A DNA stretch of 64,000 bases from positions 244,153,924 through 244,217,923 of the forward strand of contig NC_081409.1 of assembly GCF_030272615.1 (NCBI RefSeq). Reading direction: 5' to 3'. Position 1 is the first letter of the stretch. Every line of letters starts with the position of its first letter. The notes under the pieces were generated by a model. The model had not been told where the DNA came from. It searched no databases and saw only the letters and a program-made list of their open reading frames with translations. The position numbers and the translations under genes are program-made. The DNA comes from Cryptomeria japonica (taxonomy: Eukaryota; Streptophyta; Pinopsida; Cupressales; Cupressaceae). Below are positions 1 through 10,886 of the stretch, in pieces.

Positions 1-494
1 TCATCGATCTACACAAAACTCTTTTGTATTTTTTTTTAAAAAAATCAAAAAATGTTAAGTTTACATCAAATTATGTGGGTCGTACACGTCAAATTTTTAA
101 AAAGATAATTACGGCCATTAAAAAATTAATTAAAAAAAAATATTAGAAAAAAAAATACAGAAAAATATGCTCATCAATCTTCAGTGTGTTACAAACCATT
201 TCCCAAAACGGTTTGAGAAAATAATTTTAATTGTGTCAAAAAGTGTGGGTCGTACACATGCATGGTATGGTCCTGAAACAAGCATTTTTAAAACATAGTT
301 TTCAGAACTCCATTCAAAAAGTTATTTTTTATTATGTGGGTATTAAAATAAATTACATATTTGGAAAGTACACTCAGAGGGCTATCTTTTATATTATCGA
401 CTTTTTCCAAGATTCAATCTCTAAGTGTTTCAAAATTTAAGCTCAAATGAGACAAAATCTGAAAATTAGGGAAAACACTTCCACTTTTTGGCCA
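1..494. other. AT-rich flank with no gene
   Basis: No supported coding sequence. A short motif (GTGGGTCGTACAC) occurs near 77 and 245, and a weaker relative (TGTGGGTATT) near 336. This hints at a decayed tandem or LTR-derived repeat. Similarity to the ORF2 of element A begins only near 495, so this stretch replaces the missing 5' part of that element. Confidence 0.4.
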
Positions 495-2420
495 AAAAGT
501 GGACTCATCTTCTTGCATTGACCCATAATTTGAAAAAGATAAAAGGTGATAAGAAAGGAACATTTCATTTTGGCAATCTTTTGGTATGTCTAATGTTATA
601 TTTCACAAAAGAAGTTCCCGGTATTGGAAAGAAAGATTTTGGATATGATATACTGGTAGGCAAACAATTGCTAGAAATCTTCACTAGTATGGGCACTGAC
701 AAGGAAAAAAATATAATTGAGTACTTCAAAACCTTCAAAGAAAAAGTGAAAACAAGGGAGAGACTACCATAGAGTGTAGTGGATAAGTACAACAAGGAAA
801 TATGTTTTGTAATAAAAAAGGATGAAATCTGGATGGAGGCAGTTCTTCCTAGAATTGTATGAGTAACTGAAATTGGGTATGAGGCAGATGTAAATATCAT
901 TGAAACTTATGCTAAAGCCTTGTTAGAGGCACCTAGAGAACCAGAAGAAAAGGTTTTTGGAAATGTAGAAACAATAGAAAGTGGTGTACAGACATTGAAA
1001 TAGAGAAAGAAAAGAGAAAAATACATAAGGAGCACATCTAAACAAGTTAAGGAAATAAAAGAAAATGTCATGAACATAACCAGAATAAAGGAAAAAGACC
1101 TTGAAGGATTACAACTAGAGGCACACATCTCACCGGTTGGTACATCATCTGACAGTGAGATACCTATTGAGTTTAAAAGAGTTGATAGGAAGAGAAAACC
1201 TTCACCGGTACCCTCTCCTCCACCCAAGAAAACAATAACACCAAGGCAGAAGCAATAGGCAGTGAGATCACCGGCAAAGAAGTTGACACCAAAGAAGAAA
1301 CAAAAACAAGTTATACCACCTCTGGATAACTTATTGAGTGAAATCACTGATGAAGGCAACTTGGCAAATGTTAGCAAACTGTATAATACATTCACTAATG
1401 CAGAAAAGGAAAGTATTGAGAATAGCATAATTCTACATCTTGACATATACAAGAAAGTGTTAATAGAAGTTGTAGATGATTTGCCTAATGAATTATACAG
1501 GAGGTTAGATGCAAAGAGGATTGCAGTTATGGAGCTAGATAAGAAACTAAAGATTGAAAAACTACTAGTTGTACATCCATTTAACTTTGTAGAAGAGATT
1601 GATGAAATTATTAGTGAAGCTAACCGATCAGTTTTGGCGAGTGGACATCGGCATGTGAGCCTAATGGTTGGTAGAGTCAATGAAATTGCAAAGGAAACAA
1701 TAGACAAGTGGGACATCTTTTTTGTAGAGAAGGAAAAACAGGAAGAGTTGAATAGACCTAAGAAAACTTTCAAGGTTTATCAAAAGGATAGAGACAAAGG
1801 AAAAGGTAAAGTTGGTGGATTACTAAACATAAAAGTAACTGACAACCTACCACCACCTTTGGTTACTTCACCGGTAAATACTGAGGACATAGCGGCTACT
1901 GAAAATGTTGACACACCACATGAGGACACTAACCCTGAGTCAAAAATTTTATTTACCATGAACATTGATACCCAGAAAGTGAACATAGTAGTGGACAAGG
2001 ATAGCACTGAAGTAAAAAATAATATTGCTAACACTGAAAACATTGAGCAACCGACATAAAATATTGAGGTTGGAATACAAATAGAGCAAGCAGAGCAAAC
2101 AGTGCATACAAAGAAACCTTTGGACAGTGGAATAAATACTGGTAGTGTAGATGTTGGCATAGCAAAACTGATAAAGATACCGACAGTAGATAATACAGAG
2201 AAAACAATAGAAAAACCAGTAGATACACAGGTACATGTTGAGATAGCAAAACAGGTAATCACTAAGAAGCCTAAACCATTGCTAGTTGAAATGCAAACTC
2301 AAACTGATCCACCAGAGCTTGATTCAAGCAAATTGGTTGCTAGTACTGCAAGCACTGAGATAGTAAAGGTAGTTGGTCAGACTTCTGGTACTTCACTGAG
2401 CGAATTCAGACCTACAAATG
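495..2420 (+). pseudogene. ORF2 of element A, first part (unknown protein, decayed)
   Basis: Translation matches the - strand ORF2 of element B from about residue 215 on. Shared blocks include KKGTFHFGNLLVCLML (B: KKGTFRFGNLLVCLML), a lysine-rich TPKKK stretch, and a helix-rich block around LHLDIYKKVLIEV. In-frame stops lie near 769, 861, 1000, 1256 and 2057. The one at 1256 sits where B reads KQQAVRSP and A reads KQ-stop-AVRSP, a CAG-to-TAG change. The frame stops at the 2421 insertion and resumes exactly at 6776. The protein family is not one I recognise. It is not a polymerase, and is probably a structural or accessory protein of the element. Confidence 0.65.
2416..2420. repeat. Target-site duplication AAATG, left copy
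   Basis: The five bases AAATG directly precede the insertion start. The same five follow its end at 6771-6775. Only one copy is present at the matching place in element B. Confidence 0.85.
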
Positions 2421-3060
2421 TGTCATGCCCAAACTTTTGGGCACGAATGGGAATTTTTTTTTTTGAAATTCCAACTTAATAACATTAAATTGCAATTATG
2501 AAATGCACTAACAAGTTTTGTCTTAACTACGTGGGAGTTAATTTTAACCACTAACACAAGTAGACAAAAATAAATTTAATTAATGCGGAATATTAATTCT
2601 CCAAAGAAATTATTATTGTCTCAACGATTTTAATCACTAAATTAACTTAATTAAAATTCTCTAAAATATTTGGCGAAGGTATTATTAATCTTCAGTAATC
2701 AATAAATGCTTTAAAGAACTAATTAATTTAGTCCTAGCACTTTGTTTATAAATGTCTATATTTTCACTTTAATCGTTAATTGAAATGTGTTAAAATTAAA
2801 TCAACAAAAAAAATAATCATTTAATTTTCATAAAGAATATTGTCCTATAAAGTTTAACTATTTCCCATCACCAAAATAGTCTTACTCAATTTATTTTAAA
2901 GTTTATAATAGATTAAACTCCATAGATATTTTGAATTTAAACACATTTCCCCCTTTTTTAAAAAAAAAAAAAATTATATCCATATGTTTATAAAACATAT
3001 TTAAAATGTAAATCACCTAGTAAAATAAATAATTTTACATTGTGTCCCACTCATATTTTT

Positions 3061-3092
3061 TTACCATATATATATATATATATATATATACA
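3061..3092. repeat. (TA)n microsatellite
   Basis: A run of alternating T and A within the insert. Confidence 0.8.
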
Positions 3093-3201
3093 CGTATACA
3101 TATAAAATAAATAAAAGTGTTTACACTTTAACAAAATGACCACGAAACCCTAATTTTATTAATATATGTTTGCCCTATTTATTTCCTTTGTTCTTTATTG
3201 T

Positions 3202-3208
3202 TATAAAA
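3202..3208 (+). promoter_or_regulatory. TATA-like box inside the 4.35 kb insert
   Basis: TATAAAA followed by CCCCTCC, about 780 bp from the start of the insert and just before a GC-rich transcribed-looking segment. It fits an LTR U3 promoter. This rests on sequence resemblance only. Confidence 0.4.
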
Positions 3209-3372
3209 CCCCTCCTTTATTTTATTAATTCATACTACCCTAGCCCTAACCGGGCTAGGGTTTTATTTCCTATTTTTCGGACTGTGCAGGGCCGATAGAC
3301 TTTCAATCGGCGGCCATGGTGTACTCGGCGAAAGGGGAGGAGAGGCGGAGGCGGCGTTTCCGGGGGCGCCGC

Positions 3373-3590
3373 TCACTGTGGGTTACCACAGTGGCAGCGA
3401 CCATTGTGGCCGCCCACAGTGGCAGCGCGTGGGCCGTCCGCTGTGGGAAGCCACAGTGGCGGCGACCACTGTGGTCGCCCACAGTGGTGGCGACCACTGT
3501 GGTCGCCCACAGTGGTGGCCCTTGGACCGTCCACTACGAGACGCCACAGTGGCGTCATCCACTGTGGTTGCCCACAGTGGTGGTACCAAG
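3373..3590. repeat. GC-rich palindromic minisatellite
   Basis: About ten occurrences of CCACAGTGG or its reverse complement CCACTGTGG, spaced by short GC-rich linkers such as TCGCC and GGCGA. Because the core is present in both orientations, the array can fold into many hairpins. It is an island of high GC in very AT-rich DNA. Confidence 0.8.
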
Positions 3591-3694
3591 CCGCGCCGAC
3601 CACTATGCTTAGCACAGGGGTTCGGTCAAAACCCAATCTTGCCATTTAAAAAAAAAAAAAGGTTTTTAAAACTTTTTTTTTTTTGTTTATATAA

Positions 3695-3816
3695 TTATAT
3701 ATATATATATATATATATAATTATATATATATATATAATTATATATATATATATATATAATTATATATATATATATATAATTATATATATATATATATAT
3801 AATTATATATATATAT
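3695..3816. repeat. (AT)n compound microsatellite
   Basis: Blocks of TATATA separated by regular TAATTA interruptions; a shorter TA run follows at about 3899-3916. Confidence 0.85.
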
Positions 3817-3919
3817 GTGTATTATACAAATGAGTATATATATATTTTTGTTTAGAAAAGAATTTCATTTAATCATATATATTTGCATATAAATTTGTTT
3901 ATATATATATATATATTGC

Positions 3920-6770
3920 AACAAGGCAAAAATTTGTAAATACATGTTGATGTCTTTACTTTGAAACATTTTTAACAGAATAGTTAAATTCTTCAGATTT
4001 AAATAAATGTGTATTTTTCTTGTCAGATTCAAATGTCTTGCAACCAAAATTAAAAAATAAAAATCAAATAGTTTATTTAATTCCCAGACTTATTTTCTGC
4101 AAGTAATTAAAATTTACAGAAGTAAATAAGTTCAAACAGCAACTTTGTAAATCTAGAAAAATTATTAAAATAAAACTTTAGAAATGGATATAATAAATTT
4201 TGATTTTATTTTCTGCAATAAATAAAATGACAAATTTAAATAATTTTATACAACAACTATAAAAATATATTTCTATTTAAACTAGTTAGACTATTTAACT
4301 TAGATATTAATTTCTGCAAATAAATGAAAGGAACAATGATAGAGCTTTAATATAGTATATTTGCATTTCCATAGATAGGACTAAATATTTTATTTCCAGC
4401 TTTCTATCATTCATGCTTTTCTAATACTTTCTTTTCCAATATTTCAAATGCATAAGGAAATAAATGAACCCTTATTTACAAAACAACATGCATGCAACAA
4501 ATAATATTTTAGAAACTATAGGAACTTAATCCAAGATAAACCTTTCATTTTTTTGCAACAAAATAATGGTTAATAAAAAAATAATATATCTCCTCAAAGT
4601 ATATTTAAAGTACATCCCAGGCAACCTTACAAATGGATCTCTTATTTCTAATAATGAGGACTTTAAATAACAATGGGTACATTTCCTTTTCAAAGAAATT
4701 ACAATATATAGTTTCCCTTTTTCATTGTTGCAACTTAAAATATAAGCTATTCCATTTCCCAATCTTTTTTTGCAAACACACAAATCCTGCAACTTCTACT
4801 GGTTCTTTTCTTTTCTTCCAACAACCTGCAAATGAATCAAAAGCTATGACCATGGAGAGCTCACATCCCAGCCTAGGCTAACTAGTAGCCACCCCCGAGC
4901 TTGGAGAACCAAGCCCTAGACAGGTAACACACATGCAAACACAATAAACATGGGAAAAACAATCACATACACATTCCCAACCCAGGCTACACTACACCAC
5001 ACATGTGATGACTATACACGGGTGGTAGTGGACCAAATACCCTGAGGAGACTACAAGTATAGTAAAACTCAAGGCCACCTCATGGCAAACAATGATAAAT
5101 CTTAAGTATAACAACCCCACAACCTTATGCCCCCCAAGGCATTCATGTCTTATTTCCCTCCTTATGACCCCCAAATGCATAAACAAGCCATGCAGCAAGG
5201 GTTACATAGGAATCCCTTGAGATCACTCTCTTAACAAGAGCCTCTCACTCGAGGGCTGTCAAACTTGTACCACCCACAAGACCATCCTCTCTCCCAAGAG
5301 TAGGAGGTCTTGGTTACTCCCAAAACACAGTATATATGCAAGAGTAAAATGCAGAACACAAAATAAATTTTCATAAGGGAAAAATACAAGAAACAAGCCT
5401 TCTCACACATGCAATTCTTTTCAACATAACATGCAATATAAAAACATAACAAAGAGAATTTTGACCAACCTTCAACTGCCCAAAGGTATGCTAGATAAGT
5501 TGAGGATGAGCAGCCCAAATCCATAATCCCTTTCTTCTCTACACTTAGCCAAATTCCTAAAACCAAATCTGTCTTTTCTTTCAAAAATTCTTGTCTCCAA
5601 AAATGGAGAGTGGGTGATTACCCGCAAAATCTCTCATTCTTGCCTAAAAAGGCCTCAATGAGAGTTCTCACAGGTTTCTAAAATTGAAAAAAGGAAAAGT
5701 CAGAAAAAGATCCAAAAGGATCTCTCATCAAAAAGGAAAGTTAACAACTTAGGTGATGCCTTCTAATTTTCAATTTTCGCTCAACTTAAGAAATCCACTT
5801 TTTAGGGTGTCTAAATGGTCAAATGGGAGTTGAAACATGCCTAAAATTACTCCTAACCCTTAGGTATACCTTATGGGCTTTAGGAAACACTCTTAAACTA
5901 CCCCTAGGTGTCCATTTAACCCCTTTTAAACCCCTCCGAAGTTAATTTTTGGGTCAAACTTAAGTTGACCACCCCAAAGATTTTCTTCCCAAGGTAATTA
6001 TGGAATCACATTAAATTAATTGAAAAAGCTATGGTTAAACAACCCCTTCCAAGAGACAATTTAAAAAAAACCAAAACATAAATCAACATGTGTCAAGTGA
6101 CACAATAAAAATACTTTTACAAAATTATACATGAAATCTTGTCTTTTGTTGGATTGACACAAATAAATAAATTCTATCTAACACACGTGCAACATCCACT
6201 TTTACAAATAAAATACTATACAAATGGGGTGTTGTCTCTCCAAATAGACAAACCCTGGTTTTACGAACGTACATAGGTCTAGGTTTGGTTCTCCATAATA
6301 TTTCCATGGTCACATGGATAATTTTCTTGCGCATCTCAATTACACATTAGTAATTTCAAATAACCTCATATAATATAAAACACATGAATAAGAATACACA
6401 TCAAACACTCTACATACAATATACACTTAAACAAATCAATACACCTTATATCCAAATAAATCCACATAAGCAATTATCATAATTCTCATAATTTTGATCC
6501 ACACATAAAACATGCATCCTACTTCTATCATCATAGTAAAGTCCTGCAAATCCAATAATGACATATATCATCTCAAATTCATCCTATTCTAGAATCATGT
6601 AGAGTTCTATATCATAAAGCATATAAATGAAGTATCAACATATAGCAATGTTATCCAAATCATGGAATCATATAAGTTCTAAATCCATAATGCATAAAAA
6701 TAAAGCATCCATAATAGTCTCAACATAAAAATCACTGAAATACTAGACTGAGTCAGGGTAGGGCCTCACA
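3920..6770. other. Distal part of the 4.35 kb insert, no gene
   Basis: About 2.85 kb of AT-rich DNA with only short, unconvincing reading frames and no recognised motif. It is explained as the long 3' (U5-side) part of the giant LTR. Confidence 0.5.
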
Positions 6771-6775
6771 AAATG
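6771..6775. repeat. Target-site duplication AAATG, right copy
   Basis: Second copy of the duplication, directly after GGGCCTCACA. The ORF2 reading frame resumes immediately afterwards. Confidence 0.85.
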
Positions 6776-7546
6776 TGACTGAAGTACTTCTGGATTCAAT
6801 AAAGAAGATAACGGATTGTAATGCATTGGCCTATAAGGAAATTGATGACACTATTCATATTCTTAAGATGATTGCACCAAAATGCAATTTAGATCAAGTA
6901 AAGGATTCTTTAAGTCAGTTAGGCACATTGTCTAAATTGATTGCTGGAAATATTTTAACAATTGATCAAATAAATGAGGAAACATTCAAAGAGAAAATGG
7001 AAAAGGAAAAAGAAAAATTCTTCGAGGAAACAATAAAGAAGTGCACGGAACACATTAACACACTTTTACCAACACTAAATAAAATAAATTTGGAGTACAA
7101 GGAACTGTACAGGGACACATGCAAGCCACATCTGTTAACACATGATATTGAAAGGAAAATAAGCACGGTACAAAAAGAGATAGATGATATAGCTGATAAT
7201 ATCATTGGTTCATCTAAACCTATATCAGTTATTGAGTAAGAGATAGCAGTATTTGAGGAGAAGATGGAGAAATTAGAGAAAGAGAAAGAAAGGATCAAGG
7301 CAAAAGCCAGAGAGCTTAAGCACAAACTCAATCTTAAATTAGACAACCTTATCTCTTTGAGGAAAGAGATCTCTAAGGCATTAATTCAAGGGAAAAAGTC
7401 TCCAGAGGAGCATATGCATCATCCCACCAGTACAATCCAAATAAATGAGACAACCATGAAGGACAACAACATATTCATACAAAGTTTAAACTTGGTTTTG
7501 GCCGACATATTTCAGATTGTAACCAACCGGTTACAAACTTCAAGGT
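6776..7546 (+). pseudogene. ORF2 of element A, second part (coiled-coil C-terminus)
   Basis: Resumes in frame after the insertion with VTEVLLDSIKKITD, matching VTEVLLESIKKITD of element B. The rest is lysine- and glutamate-rich and predicted by eye to be coiled coil. It matches B through KELYRDTCK (B: KTLYKDTCK) and LRKEISKAL (B: LHKEISEAL). One in-frame stop lies at about 7237. The frame ends near 7546, about 200 bp before the polypurine tract. Function is unknown; a gag-associated or envelope-like structural role is possible. Confidence 0.65.
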
Positions 7547-7739
7547 GATATTCTGCACTCATTTAACAATTTTTGACAACCTTTGTCATTGATGTCAAAG
7601 GGGGAGTAGTGGATAGAGGAAAATGTCTAATCAGATGAGATCATCTGCTCAGGGGGAGCACATATTTTATGGTAACTTTTTAAACTTCATTTTTGGAACA
7701 GATTTTTGGATTTTTCTCATGAGTGTTGCCATCAATGCT

Positions 7740-7751
7740 AAAGGGGGAGAT
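7740..7751 (+). other. Polypurine tract of element A
   Basis: AAAGGGGGAGAT directly before the LTR start TGTTGGCAT. This is the expected primer for plus-strand synthesis. A second AAAGGGGGAG block lies upstream at about 7597-7606. Confidence 0.8.
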
Positions 7752-8548
7752 TGTTGGCATTCTACACTCTAGTGAGAAATCATGGTGTTGTCATTGATAG
7801 AAACCTACCGGCAACCTATAGGAAGCCACCCGGCATTCATCTGGTAAACCACCAATAGACATCGGTAGACACCGGCAGACACTTCATTGACAATGACAAC
7901 AATGTATACCGGCACCCCAACTGACATAAACAAACTTTTATTTATTGTATTTAATTGTAAATATCTTTTGTAAAGCTGACATGGCATATTGTAATAGACT
8001 CATATATGTATGAGATCTTGTAAATCATTTTGTAATGATGGAAATAATATGGTAGAAGTGATGAGCGAATATTAAGGCAGATTTTGTATAAGGTTTATGG
8101 TTATAGTATGAACTTAAACCGGTACTGAACCTGGTATAGCAGATGCTGAATTGTAGCAGTGAATTATATTGGATTTTCATAATCCATTTGTAAGTCAGTG
8201 AGACTTCCATTTTGTAGATTGAGCAGTGAGCTCTAGGCAGTTGGCCTTCTTGCATGTGCAGACCCCTCATTGTAAGTAATATTTATTCATTGGCCAGTGA
8301 GTGAATATTGTGGATCACAAATCCCACTGAGTTTTTTCCCACACCAGGTTTCCTCATTAAAACATCTTGTGTTATAGTGTGCTTTCTATGTTGTCTTTAC
8401 TGTTCCTATTTACTACATTAATTCTTGTTTACCGATACACTATTTTGGAATGCAAAATACTTTATTAGGTTAAAGTATCAATTAACCGGTTAGATATTGA
8501 TTCACACCCTCCCTCTTAGTATCTTTGGGACTATCATTAATCCTAACA
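7752..8548 (+). repeat. 3' LTR of element A (797 bp)
   Basis: Starts TGTTGGCATT after the polypurine tract and ends CCTAACA. It contains the TTTTTTCCCACACC and GGTTTCCTC motif shared with LTRs of B, C, D and F, and many CCGGCA/CCGGTA motifs in its first third. It is related to the LTRs of element B but clearly older. No partner LTR is in the window. Confidence 0.8.
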
Positions 8549-10145
8549 CCACTAGTCTCGATACTCTGTCAACTCAAACAACCTTGTCACCCCCTAGTGG
8601 GTGCCCGTTTTTTTGCCTTTGTCCAGAAATTAACCCAAAGTGAATTGCTTCACAATTGGGTAGTTATCTTGGGAGATATATGGTGAGTAATCTTGGGGGC
8701 AGATTCATCCCCACCCTTGCACTATGATATTGCCAATGTTTGGTAACTGACTCGACTCAAAGATTCTACTTCTCTGATTTTTAATCAGGCTTTTGTTCGG
8801 TCTTTTGTGATAAACTCCCTCGGGATGCTTCCCAACCTTTAGAACAAAGACTTTATGTATCTTAAAGATACTAGGGGAAGACTAATCACTGAGTAAAACC
8901 GTTGGAGGGGATTTTCATCAACCTCCATATTTGATTATAGTAGGTTGGAATACTTGGCTATAAATTAATTTCCCACTTAGGTTGTTCCCCTCTCACCGAC
9001 ATTAATGGCACCCTAAGGGAAACTCAGAAGGGTAGGCTTTCTAAAGGTGTTAATGCATGAAACTTAAAGAAAGCATAAAAGAGATGGTTCTGGCTTTTTT
9101 ATCACCCTTTGAAGGTGACAGCATATACCTATCACCTCACAATCACAAAATACAAGGATTCTTTTTAAACCTTCATTACAAAATTGTCTAAGCTAAATGG
9201 AGATGTTGCTCCAAGAAGACATGATGCTCTTTTTATAAAAAAATATAGAAATGTGTGAAGATAGCAAAAAAAATTAACTTAAAGAAATCCCAGTCAAACA
9301 AAGTAAATTCATCAAATGAATAACAATGGTTTTGCAATCTTGAAATATTTTTTGAAAAGAAGTGAAGGTTCTTTTAAACTCCCAAATTAAAATGAGGCTA
9401 GTTTTAATCAACACCAAAGGAAAATGATGTTCAATTTTAACTTATGCCAAAAATTGGAAAGTTTGTTTTGTTCTTTTTATAGCCCAAAGAAATGTAATTC
9501 CTAACTTGCATAAAAGAAAGATTTGAGTTTGTTTCTCTTTTTTATCCTACAAGAATGAAAAATGAAGTCTATTTTGGGTACCAAAAAGGAAATGATGAGG
9601 TTCTTTTTAAGCATCCAAAGGAAAGATGAGATTTATTTTAGACTTTTGCAATAAGAGAAAGTGAGTTCTTTTTACCAACTTATAAAAGAAAGTAAATAAA
9701 CTAATTAACTCCTTTTCCTGCACTAAAAAATTGTTAGAACCTACACACGGTTAGTAAAAAAATGCAATTCTGATGATGGTCTTTACAATCTTAAATTTTC
9801 TGACCCTGTTACAAATTTTCTCTCTACCAGAGCTACGCGCTAAACTTTTGCATAGATGCACTAATTTATGGTGTAGAAGTGCTAAAAGAAAGAACCTACA
9901 TGCTATTTTGATACCCGAAGGCACTAAATTGATGCTCCTATGTGTAGAAAAAGTAGAGAAGAACATGCACTAGAAAGAAAGTTAAATGCACTAAGAGATG
10001 GTTTCTATGTGCTAAACAGTGAGATGAATGCGCTAAAGTTTTCCATAGATGCGCTGCAGAAAGTCCCAGATGCAGTAAAAGAGTGTTCCAACATAATTGC
10101 AATCTTTAACCTACATAAAAAAAATGATGTTATTTTTTAGGACGT
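8549..10145 (-). mobile_element. Gypsy-type untranslated leader (remnant)
   Basis: No gene is supported. The segment lies on the internal side of a gypsy-type primer-binding site (10146-10163), so it is read as the 5' leader of a - strand gypsy element. It contains irregular short repeats: GTTCTTTTTA-like blocks over about 9160-9700 and GCGCTAA/GTGCTAA-like blocks over about 9836-10080. Where the element ends on the left is not visible; element A's LTR abuts it at 8548. Confidence 0.4.
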
Positions 10146-10163
10146 GCCCCACGGTGGGCGCCA
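10146..10163 (-). other. Gypsy-type primer-binding site
   Basis: On the - strand it reads TGGCGCCCACCGTGGGGC, a TGGCGCC-type site common in plant gypsy elements. It sits four bases from a TGTACGCGGG sequence that begins the adjoining LTR on the + strand. Confidence 0.6.
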
Positions 10164-10167
10164 AAAA

Positions 10168-10650
10168 TGTACGCGGGAAAATGCGCTGATCAAAAGACCC
10201 ACATACCAATGAGACTCTTGGTGCAAGTATATAAACTAATTGAACTAGTTTAACTTCCCAAGGGGTGTCCCATTGTTCTCTATCTCACATGATCCCTAAA
10301 GCCAATTTTTTTCTCTCAGATCATTGAGAAAATGACTTAGGAATGACAACTCCAAGAACGAGTGATATTATGATCTACATGCATGAATGCATTCTAAGAT
10401 CTATATGATGTGTTAAAACTATGATGATTAAGTTAAGATGAAGATAGTGATATGATAAAAGATTAACAAATTATCCTAACATGATATACTAGCCTAGCAT
10501 GAATATTCTATGATATGAAAAATGTTTCTAAATGCTATGATAATATTTTAACAAAGAAAGGCTAAAATGCTTAGTAAATTAGGCTATAATTTACTAAAAG
10601 AATACAACACCAAAATAATCAACTTTCGACAAATACCAGGAACTCATCAT
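10168..10650 (-). repeat. Gypsy LTR, 5' copy (right edge uncertain)
   Basis: Begins TGTACGCGGG next to the primer-binding site. Its far edge is not defined because no second copy is in the window and the 3' end of element C follows. No coding capacity. Confidence 0.35.
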
Positions 10651-10886
10651 TCCATGTATCAATCTGTGCTTCACTTGATCCTCTCTTCTCCCCCTTTGAC
10701 AACAATGCCAAAGGTGCAAAGGCATCTTTTGTCTTCATTTCTACTGCTTCATCGGTGCAAAGGCATCTTTTGTCTTCATTTCTACTGCTTCATCTTTGTT
10801 TCTCCCCCTGAGGAGTATCCCTCTACTCATTAATCCATAGTGAAAGATATTCAATGAGTCCATTGGATTGATGCATCACTTGCATC

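Larger units (their letters stand above)
2421..6770. mobile_element. 4.35 kb insertion, probable giant solo LTR
   Basis: The insert begins TGTCATGCCC and ends GGGCCTCACA, an imperfect terminal inverted repeat of the TG...CA type. It is flanked by a perfect 5-bp duplication AAATG. Removing the insert plus one AAATG restores continuity with the ORF2 of element B. It has no long reading frame, no second copy of its start or end inside it, and a TATA-like box near 3202. These are the marks of a solo LTR left by recombination between two LTRs, here unusually long. The family is probably gypsy, but that is an inference. Orientation is suggested as + by the TATA box. Confidence 0.7.
495..8548 (+). 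mobile_element. Element A: 5'-truncated, pol-less copia-type LTR element
   Basis: This is a relic of the same family as element B (50044-56771). It keeps the distal part of ORF2, the polypurine tract and a 3' LTR. The 5' LTR, leader, ORF1 and about the first 210 codons of ORF2 are missing. It is interrupted at 2421-6770 by a separate insertion. No reverse transcriptase, integrase or protease motif is present. The matching order (ORF2, then a purine block, then the polypurine tract, then an LTR starting TGTTGGCAT) shows the kinship with B. The 5' truncation point is approximate. Confidence 0.75.

Noticed and set aside
3303-3833. Several overlapping reading frames of 64-151 codons on both strands
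   Set aside because: They are by-products of the GC-rich palindromic repeat and the AT microsatellite; the proteins are low-complexity and unlike any family.
4526-5584. Frames of 68-117 codons on both strands within the 4.35 kb insert
   Set aside because: No domain, no conservation available, and no codon pattern different from the surrounding AT-rich DNA.
9773-10140. Two overlapping + strand frames of 66 codons
   Set aside because: Short, unlike known proteins, and located in the leader-like DNA beside a gypsy primer-binding site with short repeats.
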